Below are positions 53,534-62,220 of a stretch of DNA of 64,000 nucleotides, piece by piece (positions within the stretch are counted from its first letter, which is position 1; every line of letters starts with the position of its first letter). Position numbers and translations under genes: made by a program. The notes beneath the pieces are model-generated. The model saw only the letters and a list, made by a program, of their open reading frames with translations. It was not told the origin of the DNA and made no database searches. Source of the DNA: Novipirellula sp052161655 (lineage in GTDB: Bacteria > Planctomycetota > Planctomycetia > Pirellulales > Pirellulaceae); the NCBI RefSeq assembly GCF_052161655.1, contig NZ_CP197418.1, forward strand, positions 2,232,001 to 2,296,000, given 5' to 3'.

Positions 53534-55330
53534 CTAATCTTTGTCGGCGCGGAGAACCGAGACGAAGGCTTTTTGAGGAATGTTCACGCTGCCGAATTGC
53601 TTCATCTTGGCCTTGCCCTTCTTTTGCTTCTCGAGCAGTTTCTTCTTACGCGAAACGTCACCCCCATACAGTTTTGCAGTCACGTCTTTGCGGTAAGGCT
53701 GGATCGTGGCTCGCGCGATGATCGTTCCGCCGATCGCACCTTGGATCGGAATTTTGAACTGATGCCGCGGGATCGCTTCGGCTAATTGTTCGCAGTAATG
53801 CAGGGCTCGTGTGCGTGCCTTGTCGCGGTGCACGAGATACGAAAGTGCATCGATCGGTTCCTTGTTGACCAAGATGTCGACCTTCACCACATCGGTCGGG
53901 CGGTATTCGATCGGTTCATAATCGAACGATCCGTACCCTCGCGTGATCATTTTTAGTTTACCGTAGAAATCGAACAACACTTCGCCTAGCGGCATTTCGC
54001 TTACCACTTCCAACCGCCCGGCGGATAAGTAGTTCATCGTTTGACTTTCGGAGCGATGTTCACGGCACAGTTCCATCACAGGGCCGACGTACTCTTCGGG
54101 GATCAGGATCGAAGCCTTGATGTACGGTTCGGTCGATGATTGGATGTTAGTCGGGTCGGGCCAATAGCTGGGGTTGTCGACTTCCAACGTGCTGCCGTCA
54201 TTGAGCTGCAGACGGTATTTGACCGACGGAGCGGAAATGACAAGCCCGAGATCAAATTCCCGTTGCAATCGCTCTTGGATCACGTCGAGATGCAACAGAC
54301 CGAGAAACCCACAACGAAATCCGAACCCTAGAGCCGCCGAGCTGTCTTTCTCGAACGTCAACGCAGCATCATTGATCGCCAGCTTCTCCAATGCTTTGGT
54401 TAGATCCGGATATTCATCCGTGCTCATCGGATAGACCGACGAGAAAACAACTTGTTTGGCGGGCTGGTAACCGGGAATCGGCTCCGTCGCGGGCCGATCC
54501 AACTGCGTGATCGTGTCGCCGATTTCAATGTCCTGGACGCTCTTGACGCCCGCGACGATGTAACCGACCTCGCCGGCGGTGAGTTGGTCTTTGGGAACAA
54601 GTTTGAATTGGTTGTACCCAAGTTCGTCAACTTTGTAGTCGCGACCGGCATGCATAAAGTGGATGGTGTCGCGAGGTTTCAGCGTCCCTTCCATCACGCG
54701 GCACTGCAAAATCACGCCGCGGTACTTGTCAAAATGAGCGTCGAAGACCAATGCTTTCAGCGGCGCTTCGGGATCGCCCTTGGGCGGCGGCAGATGTTCG
54801 ACAATGCCCTGCAAGACATCCTCGATACCGGCCCCCGTTTTTGCCGAAACGGGAATCGCGGCAAACGGATCGAGCCCCAGATCGGCATCAATCTCTTCAC
54901 GAACACGTTCCACATCCGCGGCCGGCAAGTCGATCTTGTTGATCACCGGCAACAATTCCAAGTTGTATTCCAAGGCGAGATACAGATTGGCCACCGTTTG
55001 AGCTTCGACGCCTTGTGACGCGTCGACGACCATCAATGCCCCCTCGCATGCCATCAGCGATCGGCGGACTTCGTGCGAAAAATCGACGTGGCCCGGCGTA
55101 TCAATCAAATTCAATTGATAGTCGTGGCCGTCCTTTGCCTTGTAGTTCAACGTGACGGTATTGCTTTTGATCGTGATCCCACGTTCACGCTCGATATCCA
55201 TCGAGTCGAGCATTTGGTCATGGAACTCACGCTGTGTTACCCCACCACAGGCCTGGATCAATCGATCGGCCAGCGTCGATTTACCGTGGTCAATATGGGC
55301 GATAATACAAAAGTTCCGGATGCGTTTCAT
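53534..55330 (-). CDS. lepA: Elongation factor 4 (ribosome back-translocase LepA)
   Basis: 598 residues from the ATG encoding MKRIRNF, the family's exact usual length; the longer frame to 55393 adds 21 atypical residues. The GTPase motifs are all present: G1 AHIDHGKST, G2 RGITIKSNT, G3 DTPGHVDF, G4 NKIDLP and G5 SAKTG. The domains II, III, the EF-G-like domain V and the LepA-specific C-terminal domain (ARATIQPYRKDVTAKLYGGD, then the basic end) follow. It binds the ribosome and aids translation under stress or in initiation. It is monocistronic by layout, separated by 116 bp from the WGR gene. Confidence 0.97.
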   Translation of the reverse strand: MKRIRNFCIIAHIDHGKSTLADRLIQACGGVTQREFHDQMLDSMDIERERGITIKSNTVTLNYKAKDGHDYQLNLIDTPGHVDFSHEVRRSLMACEGALMVVDASQGVEAQTVANLYLALEYNLELLPVINKIDLPAADVERVREEIDADLGLDPFAAIPVSAKTGAGIEDVLQGIVEHLPPPKGDPEAPLKALVFDAHFDKYRGVILQCRVMEGTLKPRDTIHFMHAGRDYKVDELGYNQFKLVPKDQLTAGEVGYIVAGVKSVQDIEIGDTITQLDRPATEPIPGYQPAKQVVFSSVYPMSTDEYPDLTKALEKLAINDAALTFEKDSSAALGFGFRCGFLGLLHLDVIQERLQREFDLGLVISAPSVKYRLQLNDGSTLEVDNPSYWPDPTNIQSSTEPYIKASILIPEEYVGPVMELCREHRSESQTMNYLSAGRLEVVSEMPLGEVLFDFYGKLKMITRGYGSFDYEPIEYRPTDVVKVDILVNKEPIDALSYLVHRDKARTRALHYCEQLAEAIPRHQFKIPIQGAIGGTIIARATIQPYRKDVTAKLYGGDVSRKKKLLEKQKKGKAKMKQFGSVNIPQKAFVSVLRADKD

Positions 55331-55483
55331 GCTTTGGGTTTCACTCGGGATTGTCGGTGGCGGCGTGGGGCGCAACTGACAATCGTAGTGCATTGCATGA
55401 AAAAACGACAGGGACCAAAAGCGGTTCGCGGACGGCCGTCCGGCGAAAGCAACTCGATTTAACCTGTTTTTCCGCTGCGATCG

Positions 55484-55852
55484 TTACCGAGGATCCTGGA
55501 TCGGATGACGGAACTCTAGCGGGGGGCGGCGAGAATACCGGCCTGGAAAACGGCTGTCGAATTTGTGCTGGGCGTTGAAATAGGGATCGTCCAACAGATC
55601 CGGAGCGCGAAAGCTGCCCGTTTGATAGGGATCGTAAATGTATCCGTAGCCGTAAAACGGGTAGCCATACGGATTGCTAATGTTGCCACGATAGCGGGAT
55701 GAAGATTGCGTTGCACTGATCCCCCATCTCGACGAAGTCGTCTGCGGTTGCCAGCGATGGCTGTGGGAATGAGTCCGGTAGTTTTGAGCCTGAACTTCGC
55801 TGCCACTATGGACCCATAGCGTTACCGCCAGGACAAAAATGAGTCGAAACAT
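55484..55852 (-). CDS. Small secreted Tyr/Gly-rich protein
   Basis: 122 residues from the ATG encoding MFRLIF, with a signal peptide (cleavage near VQAQN, residue 23). The mature part has a His/Ser stretch, then a Tyr/Gly/Pro-rich segment (Y-G-Y-P-F-Y-G-Y-G-Y) and a basic end. Such proteins are common in planctomycetes and may sit in the cell envelope. No domain is recognised. The longer frame to 55966 has no signal sequence. Confidence 0.6.
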   Translation of the reverse strand: MFRLIFVLAVTLWVHSGSEVQAQNYRTHSHSHRWQPQTTSSRWGISATQSSSRYRGNISNPYGYPFYGYGYIYDPYQTGSFRAPDLLDDPYFNAQHKFDSRFPGRYSRRPPLEFRHPIQDPR

Positions 55853-56163
55853 GTCTGATCCATCGGAAAATGAGGATTTGTAACCCTTCAACCCTACACC
55901 GCATTTCCCGCACCAGCGGAACAAATTAACAATTTTGATTGCGCTTCCCTCACTGACGTCAATCACCGCAGAAGATAGGGCGGCTCAGATCATTCTGTGG
56001 AATGATCCATATTGACCTGCTTAGGGAATAGCGGATGTCAGACAGAAAAATTGATGCGACAGGAAAATTAGATAGACCGGTCGTGCAGTGCCTTATTTTC
56101 CTACCTCCATGTTCCTACCAAATCTCTTCTTGTCTGTGGTCGATCGGCAAGGGACATTGCGGT
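55853..56163. other. Gene-free gap upstream of the small secreted protein
   Basis: This 311-bp gap holds the promoter for the secreted protein gene on the minus strand. No gene, repeat or terminator was recognised. Confidence 0.5.
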
Positions 56164-56553
56164 CTATTGAACTTTCTGCCGGTTGGCCTCACAGCAACTG
56201 AATCCACCTTGGATTCCCTGCGAATACTCGCCCAGCGGTTCGCGATGTTCCAATGTGAAACGCATGCCTCCGAGTGGCAGCAACTCTGTTTCTTCGGCCG
56301 TCAATCGCAGTCGCCAAATTCCGTCTTGCTCAAATGCACAACGTTGGGGATCGGTGACTTCGACCACCACGGCGTTATCAACGACTTGGCTATAAACTCG
56401 GAAGCGAGGCAGATGTCCCGCCCAATCGACCCGTATCCCGCTGACATTGTCGGCAATTTCGAACGCCAAGTCACAGGCTTGCCGCGACTCGATGCGAATC
56501 CATGACGAAGGATAAGGGACACGTTGTGTTAACTGTCTGGCACGAATGGTCAT
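56164..56553 (-). CDS. Conserved beta-rich protein of unknown function
   Basis: 129 residues from the ATG encoding MTIRARQL. It is beta-rich: W-I-R-I-E-S, then RVDWAGHLPRFRVYSQVVDNAVVVEV, and WRLRLTAEETELLPLGGMRFTLEH. The last pattern recalls N-terminal domains of phage baseplate or tail proteins, where L-T-A-x-x-T-x-x-L-P-x-G precedes a strand, but no phage genes are nearby. The frame extends upstream to 56715 but that part is Cys/His-rich and not convincing. Soluble, no signal. Confidence 0.6.
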   Translation of the reverse strand: MTIRARQLTQRVPYPSSWIRIESRQACDLAFEIADNVSGIRVDWAGHLPRFRVYSQVVDNAVVVEVTDPQRCAFEQDGIWRLRLTAEETELLPLGGMRFTLEHREPLGEYSQGIQGGFSCCEANRQKVQ

Positions 56554-56946
56554 GACGATCGAATTTTCAACAAGGAACGACGTTACCAACAAAACGGGGG
56601 GACCGTGATGCTGTTTGGTGCAGCACCCACGGCACCCGTGTCGAGTGCGGCATTCCGAAGTGCAAGGGCTGTGCCGAAGACCATGGATGCGACGAGTTGA
56701 CATCGGTAACAGCATTCATCCCGGCATTGTGGCAGATGCTATGGATTGAACCGTTGCCCGTCGTCAACAAACCGGCCCCGATTGACAACGTCCGCTTGTT
56801 CAAGATCTGCTTCGATCACGTGCATCATCGAGCGAATGTCGCTGCGAAGTGAAGCAGTCCAAGCAGAATACGATGTCGCGGTGAGGCGGCTACGAATACA
56901 AAGGTCGAGAAAAGCGTCTTGATGCAACGCAATTTGGAGACAAAAT
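56554..56946. other. Gap downstream of the chemoreceptor, with one doubtful small frame
   Basis: This 393-bp gap holds a possible 62-codon frame (56739-56927, listed separately) just past the chemoreceptor stop. No terminator of classical form is seen. Confidence 0.4.
56739..56927 (-). CDS. Possible 62-residue protein after the chemoreceptor gene
   Basis: The frame starts with TTG, 19 bp past the chemoreceptor stop. Codon choice is like that of the neighbours, and the product is mildly acidic (residues 30-52 form a plausible amphipathic helix). There is no ribosome site and no recognised motif. It could be a small accessory protein or a chance frame. Confidence 0.28.
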   Translation of the reverse strand: MHQDAFLDLCIRSRLTATSYSAWTASLRSDIRSMMHVIEADLEQADVVNRGRFVDDGQRFNP

Positions 56947-58974
56947 CTATTTTGCGGTCAATTTTGCCAACTCGTGGCTTAGCAAGTTCAGATTACGTGC
57001 GGCCTGCTCAATTTGCCCGATCGTCTCGACATTGTTTTGCGTAACACGATTGATATCACGAATGCCTTCGTTCAATTGGCTGACCCCCGCGGCTTGTTGG
57101 TTGGCCGACGCGGAAATCCGCATCGCCGATTCGGCGGAAATCGCCAACAATGAAACAAGTTTATTGATGGTTTCGCCTGCGCTCTCGACCACACGATTGG
57201 CGGTTCGCACGGCGTTATGCCCCTCTTCGGTCGAATGCACCGCATCTTGTGTCGCCTCCTGAATCTCACTCAGAATCTTGCGAACCTGATTGGTTGCCTG
57301 TTTGGATTGCAGAGCCAACGATTTGACCTCCGATGCAACCACGGCGAACCCGCGTCCGTGTTCGCCGGCGCGGGATGCTTCGACCGCTGCATTGAGCGCT
57401 AAAACATTGGTTTGCTCGGCGATGTCCTTGACGGTCGCCGTGATCTCGCCGATCGCTTGGGCACGTTCCGCCAATGACAAAATTCTCTCCGCCAGCGACT
57501 CCACTCGGCTTTGCACCTGCAACATTGCAGCAATCGATTCTTTGATCGCCGCCTGACCGGCATTGCCGACGTCATCGGCTTGGCGAGCCGATTCGGCCAC
57601 TTCGTGAGATCGTTCGGCCGCTTGTTGAGCGGTTTGTGCGATTTCGTTGACGGTGGACACCGTTTCCGAAACACTCGCGGCCTGCTCCTGAGTCCCCGAA
57701 GCCTGCTTGGATGTCGTCGCCAAAATCTGTTCGCTAGCGACCGCCAACCGCTGGACCGCATCGCGAATCGCGTGAAACAAATTTTGTCGCTCCGACTCGG
57801 TCTGCTTGCGTGCCGTGATGTCTTGAAGCGTCGCAATAAACAGTCTTTGATCCATGTAATTCATTTCACGCACACGCAGCGCGATCGGATATTCGCGTCC
57901 TTTGCACGTGTGTGCTACGACCTCGTGTTCCTGAGTGCTCGCCAAGGGGCTGTTGGCACCTGAATGCCAATCGGTGCGTTGCACATTGCTAAGCGTGGGA
58001 ACCAGTGGTTCGATAGCGGTTCCGATCACTTCGTCACTGCGGCACTCGAGCAATCGTTCTGCTGCGGCGTTCATCGACCGCACCTTGCCGTCCGAATCAA
58101 TCGTCAGAATGCCATCGGCGGTCGAATTCAATACAGCCAAGGTTCGCCGTTCTTCGTACGACAATCGTTCCAACGTCGACTGCATGTTCTCGACCATCTG
58201 ATTGAACGCAGTGGCCAAGGCGCCGAGTTCATCATTGGATTTGATCTCGATGCGTTCGTTCAGCCCGTCGATGGACGCGGTCGAGGCCAATGCCGCAATA
58301 CGCGATGCCACATTGCGCATCGTTTCGAGCGGTCCGATGATGCTGTTTGCGGTAAAGTAGCCGAGTGCGGCAACAAGCAGCGTCAACGCAGTGATGACGA
58401 CGATATAAGTTTGCCGAGCGCCATTGTAACCGGATTGAGTGGTTTCAAACACGTTGTCGGCATTGTCTTCGATCGCTTGCATCCACGAATCCAAGTCCTG
58501 TTTGACTTCGGCAAACTGCTGCTCCTCGGCTTGGATCGCATTTATAAACGCTTCTTCGCGATAGTCGTCGAGCACCTTGTCGGCCGTCACGTCTTTGATG
58601 CGTTTGTACCGCCCCCATTTGTCTCGCAATTCACGAAACGTGGTGATTTCCGCAGGATCACCCGATGATGTGTTCCAGTTTTCAAACGCGAGGTCAATTT
58701 GTTCGGTCTTGGCCTGTTGTTGCCGATTCAGATTCTGCTGCAGTTCATTGTCGGGCGCCATCACGAGAGTCAGCGAAAGCTGTCTAAGTTCATTTAGCGG
58801 CTCTGCAATTTCGACCGCCCCACGCCGCAACTTCAGTGCGGTGTCACGCACTTCGTTGACCGAGTGAAATGTGGTTCGCGCGGTCAGGATTCCGTAAACA
58901 CCCATCACAAAGAAAGCGATCACCGAGATCGTCACCAGCAGCAACAATTTGATCCAGACGCCACGATTTCGCAT
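56947..58974 (-). CDS. Methyl-accepting chemotaxis protein with PAS domain
   Basis: 675 residues. TM1 is at about 8-30, then a periplasmic four-helix-like domain (about 31-188), TM2 at about 189-209 and a HAMP domain. A PAS domain follows (about 280-390, starting LAVLNSTADGILTIDSDG). The remaining part is the long signalling coiled coil with the conserved tip AEQTNVLALNAAVEASRAGEHGRGFAVVASEVKSLA (split here: the A-E-A-S-R-A-G-E-H-G-R-G-F-A-V-V core). Its start codon overlaps the stop of the solute-binding protein gene in TAATG, so the two are translationally coupled. No C-terminal CheR-binding pentapeptide is seen. Confidence 0.92.
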   Translation of the reverse strand: MRNRGVWIKLLLLVTISVIAFFVMGVYGILTARTTFHSVNEVRDTALKLRRGAVEIAEPLNELRQLSLTLVMAPDNELQQNLNRQQQAKTEQIDLAFENWNTSSGDPAEITTFRELRDKWGRYKRIKDVTADKVLDDYREEAFINAIQAEEQQFAEVKQDLDSWMQAIEDNADNVFETTQSGYNGARQTYIVVITALTLLVAALGYFTANSIIGPLETMRNVASRIAALASTASIDGLNERIEIKSNDELGALATAFNQMVENMQSTLERLSYEERRTLAVLNSTADGILTIDSDGKVRSMNAAAERLLECRSDEVIGTAIEPLVPTLSNVQRTDWHSGANSPLASTQEHEVVAHTCKGREYPIALRVREMNYMDQRLFIATLQDITARKQTESERQNLFHAIRDAVQRLAVASEQILATTSKQASGTQEQAASVSETVSTVNEIAQTAQQAAERSHEVAESARQADDVGNAGQAAIKESIAAMLQVQSRVESLAERILSLAERAQAIGEITATVKDIAEQTNVLALNAAVEASRAGEHGRGFAVVASEVKSLALQSKQATNQVRKILSEIQEATQDAVHSTEEGHNAVRTANRVVESAGETINKLVSLLAISAESAMRISASANQQAAGVSQLNEGIRDINRVTQNNVETIGQIEQAARNLNLLSHELAKLTAK

Positions 58975-60704
58975 TACTTGGACTCCTGGTCATTTGCCAT
59001 GCGTGTGATTCGCACCGGGCCTTTGAATTTGTCGGGGTACGGACCGCGTCGGACGGACCAATGTTGGTCGGTGACTTGAATTTTCCACAACGGAGCACAA
59101 GCCATTTTGTAGGGACGAAACACGACTTCTTTGTTGATCGCCATCACTCGGTTTGGGGTCGGCACGAACAACATGTATGCCTCGTCATAAGCCCGCTGCA
59201 TGATCTTGGCTACAATCTCGCTGAATTTAGGATCGTCCACACTGACTCGGAACATATCGTCGATGTACTCGTTCATGATCGGATCGGGATAAATCGTGCT
59301 CCAAACGTTCGTGGTGCGGTAGACAAGAAATGCGGTGTAGGGATGGTTGAAAAACCAATCGTCATTTCCCCACACCAATAAATCCCAATCGACTTCGTTC
59401 TTCTGTGCGTTGGTCGTCAGCAGTGGACCGAAAATCTCGGCTTCACTCGATGTCGTTGTGATCTGTAGCGTCACGCCGACTTTCTTTAACTGTGATTCAA
59501 TCCCACGCCACAAGGGAAGAAAGCGATTTTGCGTCAGTACTTTCAGTTGCAACCCGTTAAGCACCGATGTCAAGCGAGTTTGATTGGCCGGCAGATAAGG
59601 ATTCTTCACTTCGGAAAAAGGTTTCAGCTTTTTCACGGCCTCACGCACGCCCGGAAAATAGGGAGACGCCAAGGTGGGCGAAAGTGACCCTTCGTTATCA
59701 AAAACAAAATACAGCAGGTTTCGCTGGTTCAGTGCTTCGTTGAGCGCACGACGGACCGACGTGTCGCGAAGTTTCGGATTGCCGTTGATCATATTGATAT
59801 GAATGGCAATGTTGTTATTCGAGGGCGACGTGATGACTTTGGCATAGGGCGACAGAATCGTCTCGACTTTGTATTCCGGTGGGATGTCCGTGATGTCCAC
59901 TTCGCCCTCTTGATGTAGCGTTTTGGTTTTAGCGTCCAGTGAGTTGAGTTGAGTAAACACGGTGATCGTTTCGACTTTGGGGTATTCCGGATTCCAGTAG
60001 TACGGATTCGCGGTCAAGACCGCCTTGTCGGTTTGCCGGTCGCCTTCGATATAGCCCTCGCTCAAAATGTAGGGGCCCAAACCGTAGGGGCCGGGCCGCG
60101 ATAGATTGGGACAGCTTGCTTTGCCGTTCCAGCCACCACAAACACGCAAATATTCGGCGGTATAAAACTGCATCCAAACGAGATCGTTCATGAAGCATCC
60201 GTACTCTTCGGTCAAATGAAACCGCACGGTGTGATCGTCGATCTTTTCGACGTAGTCAAACACTTGATCGATCTTGCTATAGGTCGTCGGTTGCTTTTTA
60301 AAGGCATCCATGTTTGCGACGACCGCGTCCGCGTCAAAGGGACTGCCGTCTTGAAATCGGACTCCTTTGCGGAGTTGAAATTCATAGGTCGTTTCGTCGA
60401 TCTGGCGATGAGAAACGGCCATGTCATATTCCCACCCCTGAGCATTGTCAGACGGTTTGATCATCGCCCCGTTGATCGCGTGCGAGGTGTACAGATACGG
60501 CAGACTGGGCAGAAACACTTTTACGTGCGACCCCGGGACCGCTTTGCGAAGCGCACGCATTGGAGCGTCGTCCGCTCGCAGTTGCATCGGTTCGATTCGC
60601 GGCGTCGATTCCTGTGCCCCCAACTCCGCCACTGTCATGCCGCTGAGGATGCCAACGATGGCAAAGGTGACCAGAGCGAGAGAGAAGTGGTGTTTCAGAA
60701 CCAT
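58974..60704 (-). CDS. ABC-type extracellular solute-binding protein, family 5 (oligopeptide/DppA-like)
   Basis: 576 residues from the ATG encoding MVLKHH, with an uncleaved-looking or cleaved signal region (about 6-28, end near LGAQES). SBP family 5 patterns follow: Y-D-M-A-V-S, then LRKGVRFQDGSPFDADAV (about 115-132) and N-P-Y-Y-W-N-P-E. The C-terminal lobe ends with FKGPVRITR. The family binds peptides, nickel or oligosaccharides in the periplasm. No permease or ATPase genes are nearby. Its 3' end overlaps the chemoreceptor start by one base, so the protein may present ligand to that receptor. Confidence 0.9.
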   Translation of the reverse strand: MVLKHHFSLALVTFAIVGILSGMTVAELGAQESTPRIEPMQLRADDAPMRALRKAVPGSHVKVFLPSLPYLYTSHAINGAMIKPSDNAQGWEYDMAVSHRQIDETTYEFQLRKGVRFQDGSPFDADAVVANMDAFKKQPTTYSKIDQVFDYVEKIDDHTVRFHLTEEYGCFMNDLVWMQFYTAEYLRVCGGWNGKASCPNLSRPGPYGLGPYILSEGYIEGDRQTDKAVLTANPYYWNPEYPKVETITVFTQLNSLDAKTKTLHQEGEVDITDIPPEYKVETILSPYAKVITSPSNNNIAIHINMINGNPKLRDTSVRRALNEALNQRNLLYFVFDNEGSLSPTLASPYFPGVREAVKKLKPFSEVKNPYLPANQTRLTSVLNGLQLKVLTQNRFLPLWRGIESQLKKVGVTLQITTTSSEAEIFGPLLTTNAQKNEVDWDLLVWGNDDWFFNHPYTAFLVYRTTNVWSTIYPDPIMNEYIDDMFRVSVDDPKFSEIVAKIMQRAYDEAYMLFVPTPNRVMAINKEVVFRPYKMACAPLWKIQVTDQHWSVRRGPYPDKFKGPVRITRMANDQESK

Positions 60705-60790
60705 GGACGCGATCTTGGGACGAGGGTCGTCAGAGGAGTCGTAATCGTTGCCGACCGTTCCTCGGCAAAAGAGCGGTCGCATTTCGTAGT

Positions 60791-61200
60791 TTAGCTCGAA
60801 CGTGCCTGAACACCTAAGTTAATCGAAAACTTATCGATAACCGAACGGTCTGGCCTGCGTGATCCAACGAATAGGCGAGAAAGGTCCAACTGGATTGCGG
60901 TTTGAGTGAACGTCCCTGCGATTGCCGATGTCTTGCTTATCGGTGTCACCCGATTGGTGGCGGGCGATTGGTTCGTGTTGCCATGAATCGTAGCCATCGC
61001 CAACGTCAGGCCGGCGATAGAGACCATCAACGACGCGGTGGTCCAGGATTCGTCGGTGATGATGCTGACACCGATGCCGTAGAATGTCGGATATCAGACG
61101 GCCGCGGCGAGCGATCAAACCGCGATTGACGCCCACGATTTCTCGGTCGCCACGGCAATCGCAGTCACGATCACCGCCAAAATCACCAAAGAACTTTTGA
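60791..61200 (-). pseudogene. Possible remnant of a membrane protein gene
   Basis: Reading one minus-strand frame through two in-frame TGA codons (about 61106-61108 and 61085-61087) gives two hydrophobic segments, one of the form SSLVILAVIVTAIAVATEK and one with SLMVSIAGLTLAMAT, each followed or preceded by an E-S-W or K-S-W motif. Codon use is gene-like. No start is clear and it collides with the divergent nucleotidyltransferase gene. It may be a decayed two-helix protein or a chance frame. The 566-bp gap from 60705 to 61270 has no other feature. Confidence 0.25.
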
Positions 61201-61270
61201 AGTGAACCGTAAAACAACTGGAACGTTGATCTATTCGGCCGGCACTCAGGTGGTGGCTCAAAAGGACGTG

Positions 61271-62146
61271 ATGACCGTGAACGACCGCGTGGCGCACCCG
61301 GCCGGTGCCGTCGGCGTGATCGTACGCTGTCCCATCGACCGCACGCATGCATACCGAGTGAAATTTGCAGACGGTTTCGAAGCTCCGATTCATCACGACC
61401 AAATGATCCGATTGTCGGAGTACAAGAGCCAGTCGATTCGCGATGATACCTCGCCGCTGATGAGTGCGGGATTGTACGACCGCGTGATCTATCGCTGCGT
61501 GATCGGTTCGCGGGCTTACGGACTCGACGATCACGCCTCGGATACCGATCGACGTGGTATCTATCTGCCGCCTGCGGAATTGCAATGGTCACTCTACGGT
61601 GTGCCCGAGCAGTTAGAGAACGACGAGACGCAAGAGGTTTATTGGGAGTTGCAGAAGTTCATCATCTTGGCGCTCAAGGCGAACCCCAACGTGTTGGAGT
61701 GTCTCTATTCGCCCATCGTGGAATCGGTGTCACCGCTTGGCCGCGAGTTGCTTCAGATGCGAGACGCGTTTCTGTCCAAACTGGTTTTCCAAACCTATTC
61801 AGGCTACGTCGCGTCGCAATTCAAAAAAATGCAAACCGATATCCGAAACCAAGGACGCGTGAAATGGAAACATGTCATGCATTTGGTGCGATTGCTGATG
61901 TCGGGGACCTACGTGCTTCGCGAAGGTGTCGTGCGGGTCGAGGTGGGCGAGCATCGCGAGGCATTGCTTAGGATCAAACGAGGTGAGATGTCGTTTGCGG
62001 ATGCAGATCGATGGCGTAAGGAACTGCAAACGGAATTCGAATCGGCGTTCAAGTCGACGAAGCTGCCTGACCGGCCTGATTACGAACGAGCCAATGCGTT
62101 TCTTGTCGATGCACGTCGACGGGCAATGCAGATCGAGTTGCCGTGA
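61271..62146 (+). CDS. RlaP-type nucleotidyltransferase with N-terminal SH3-like domain
   Basis: 291 residues from the ATG encoding MTVNDR, which has AAGGA four bases upstream; the frame extends back to a GTG at 61202. The first 50 residues form an SH3/KOW-like barrel (N-D-R-V-A-H-P, G-V-I-V, Y-R-V-K-F-A-D-G). A polymerase beta-type nucleotidyltransferase domain of family PF10127 follows: CVIGSRAYGLDDHASDTDRRG carries the G-S and D-x-D motif. The C-terminal half is helical. Relatives occur in RNA-repair contexts and are called RlaP. No RNA ligase or RtcB is seen nearby; a paralogue follows 74 bp downstream. Confidence 0.82.
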   Translation: MTVNDRVAHPAGAVGVIVRCPIDRTHAYRVKFADGFEAPIHHDQMIRLSEYKSQSIRDDTSPLMSAGLYDRVIYRCVIGSRAYGLDDHASDTDRRGIYLPPAELQWSLYGVPEQLENDETQEVYWELQKFIILALKANPNVLECLYSPIVESVSPLGRELLQMRDAFLSKLVFQTYSGYVASQFKKMQTDIRNQGRVKWKHVMHLVRLLMSGTYVLREGVVRVEVGEHREALLRIKRGEMSFADADRWRKELQTEFESAFKSTKLPDRPDYERANAFLVDARRRAMQIELP

Positions 62147-62150
62147 TCGG

Positions 62151-62166
62151 GTAAGCAGGTAGGCAG
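62151..62166. repeat. Family B repeat, half copy
   Basis: The 16 bases GTAAGCAGGTAGGCAG repeat exactly the outer left arm of the inverted repeat at 23275-23290. The matching right arm is absent here. Confidence 0.7.
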
Positions 62167-62220
62167 AAAAGCTGTAAAGGGAAGTCGACGTGAATCGAAG
62201 ACAGTTACCGGAGGATTGAG

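Noticed and set aside
56592..56842. Plus-strand Cys-rich frame with spacing like a small zinc-binding domain
   Set aside because: No start codon in frame, no supporting ribosome site, and no known family; most likely chance.
60831..61592. Minus-strand open frame of 253 codons overlapping the first nucleotidyltransferase gene
   Set aside because: Arg/His/Ser-rich shadow frame antisense to a motif-supported gene.
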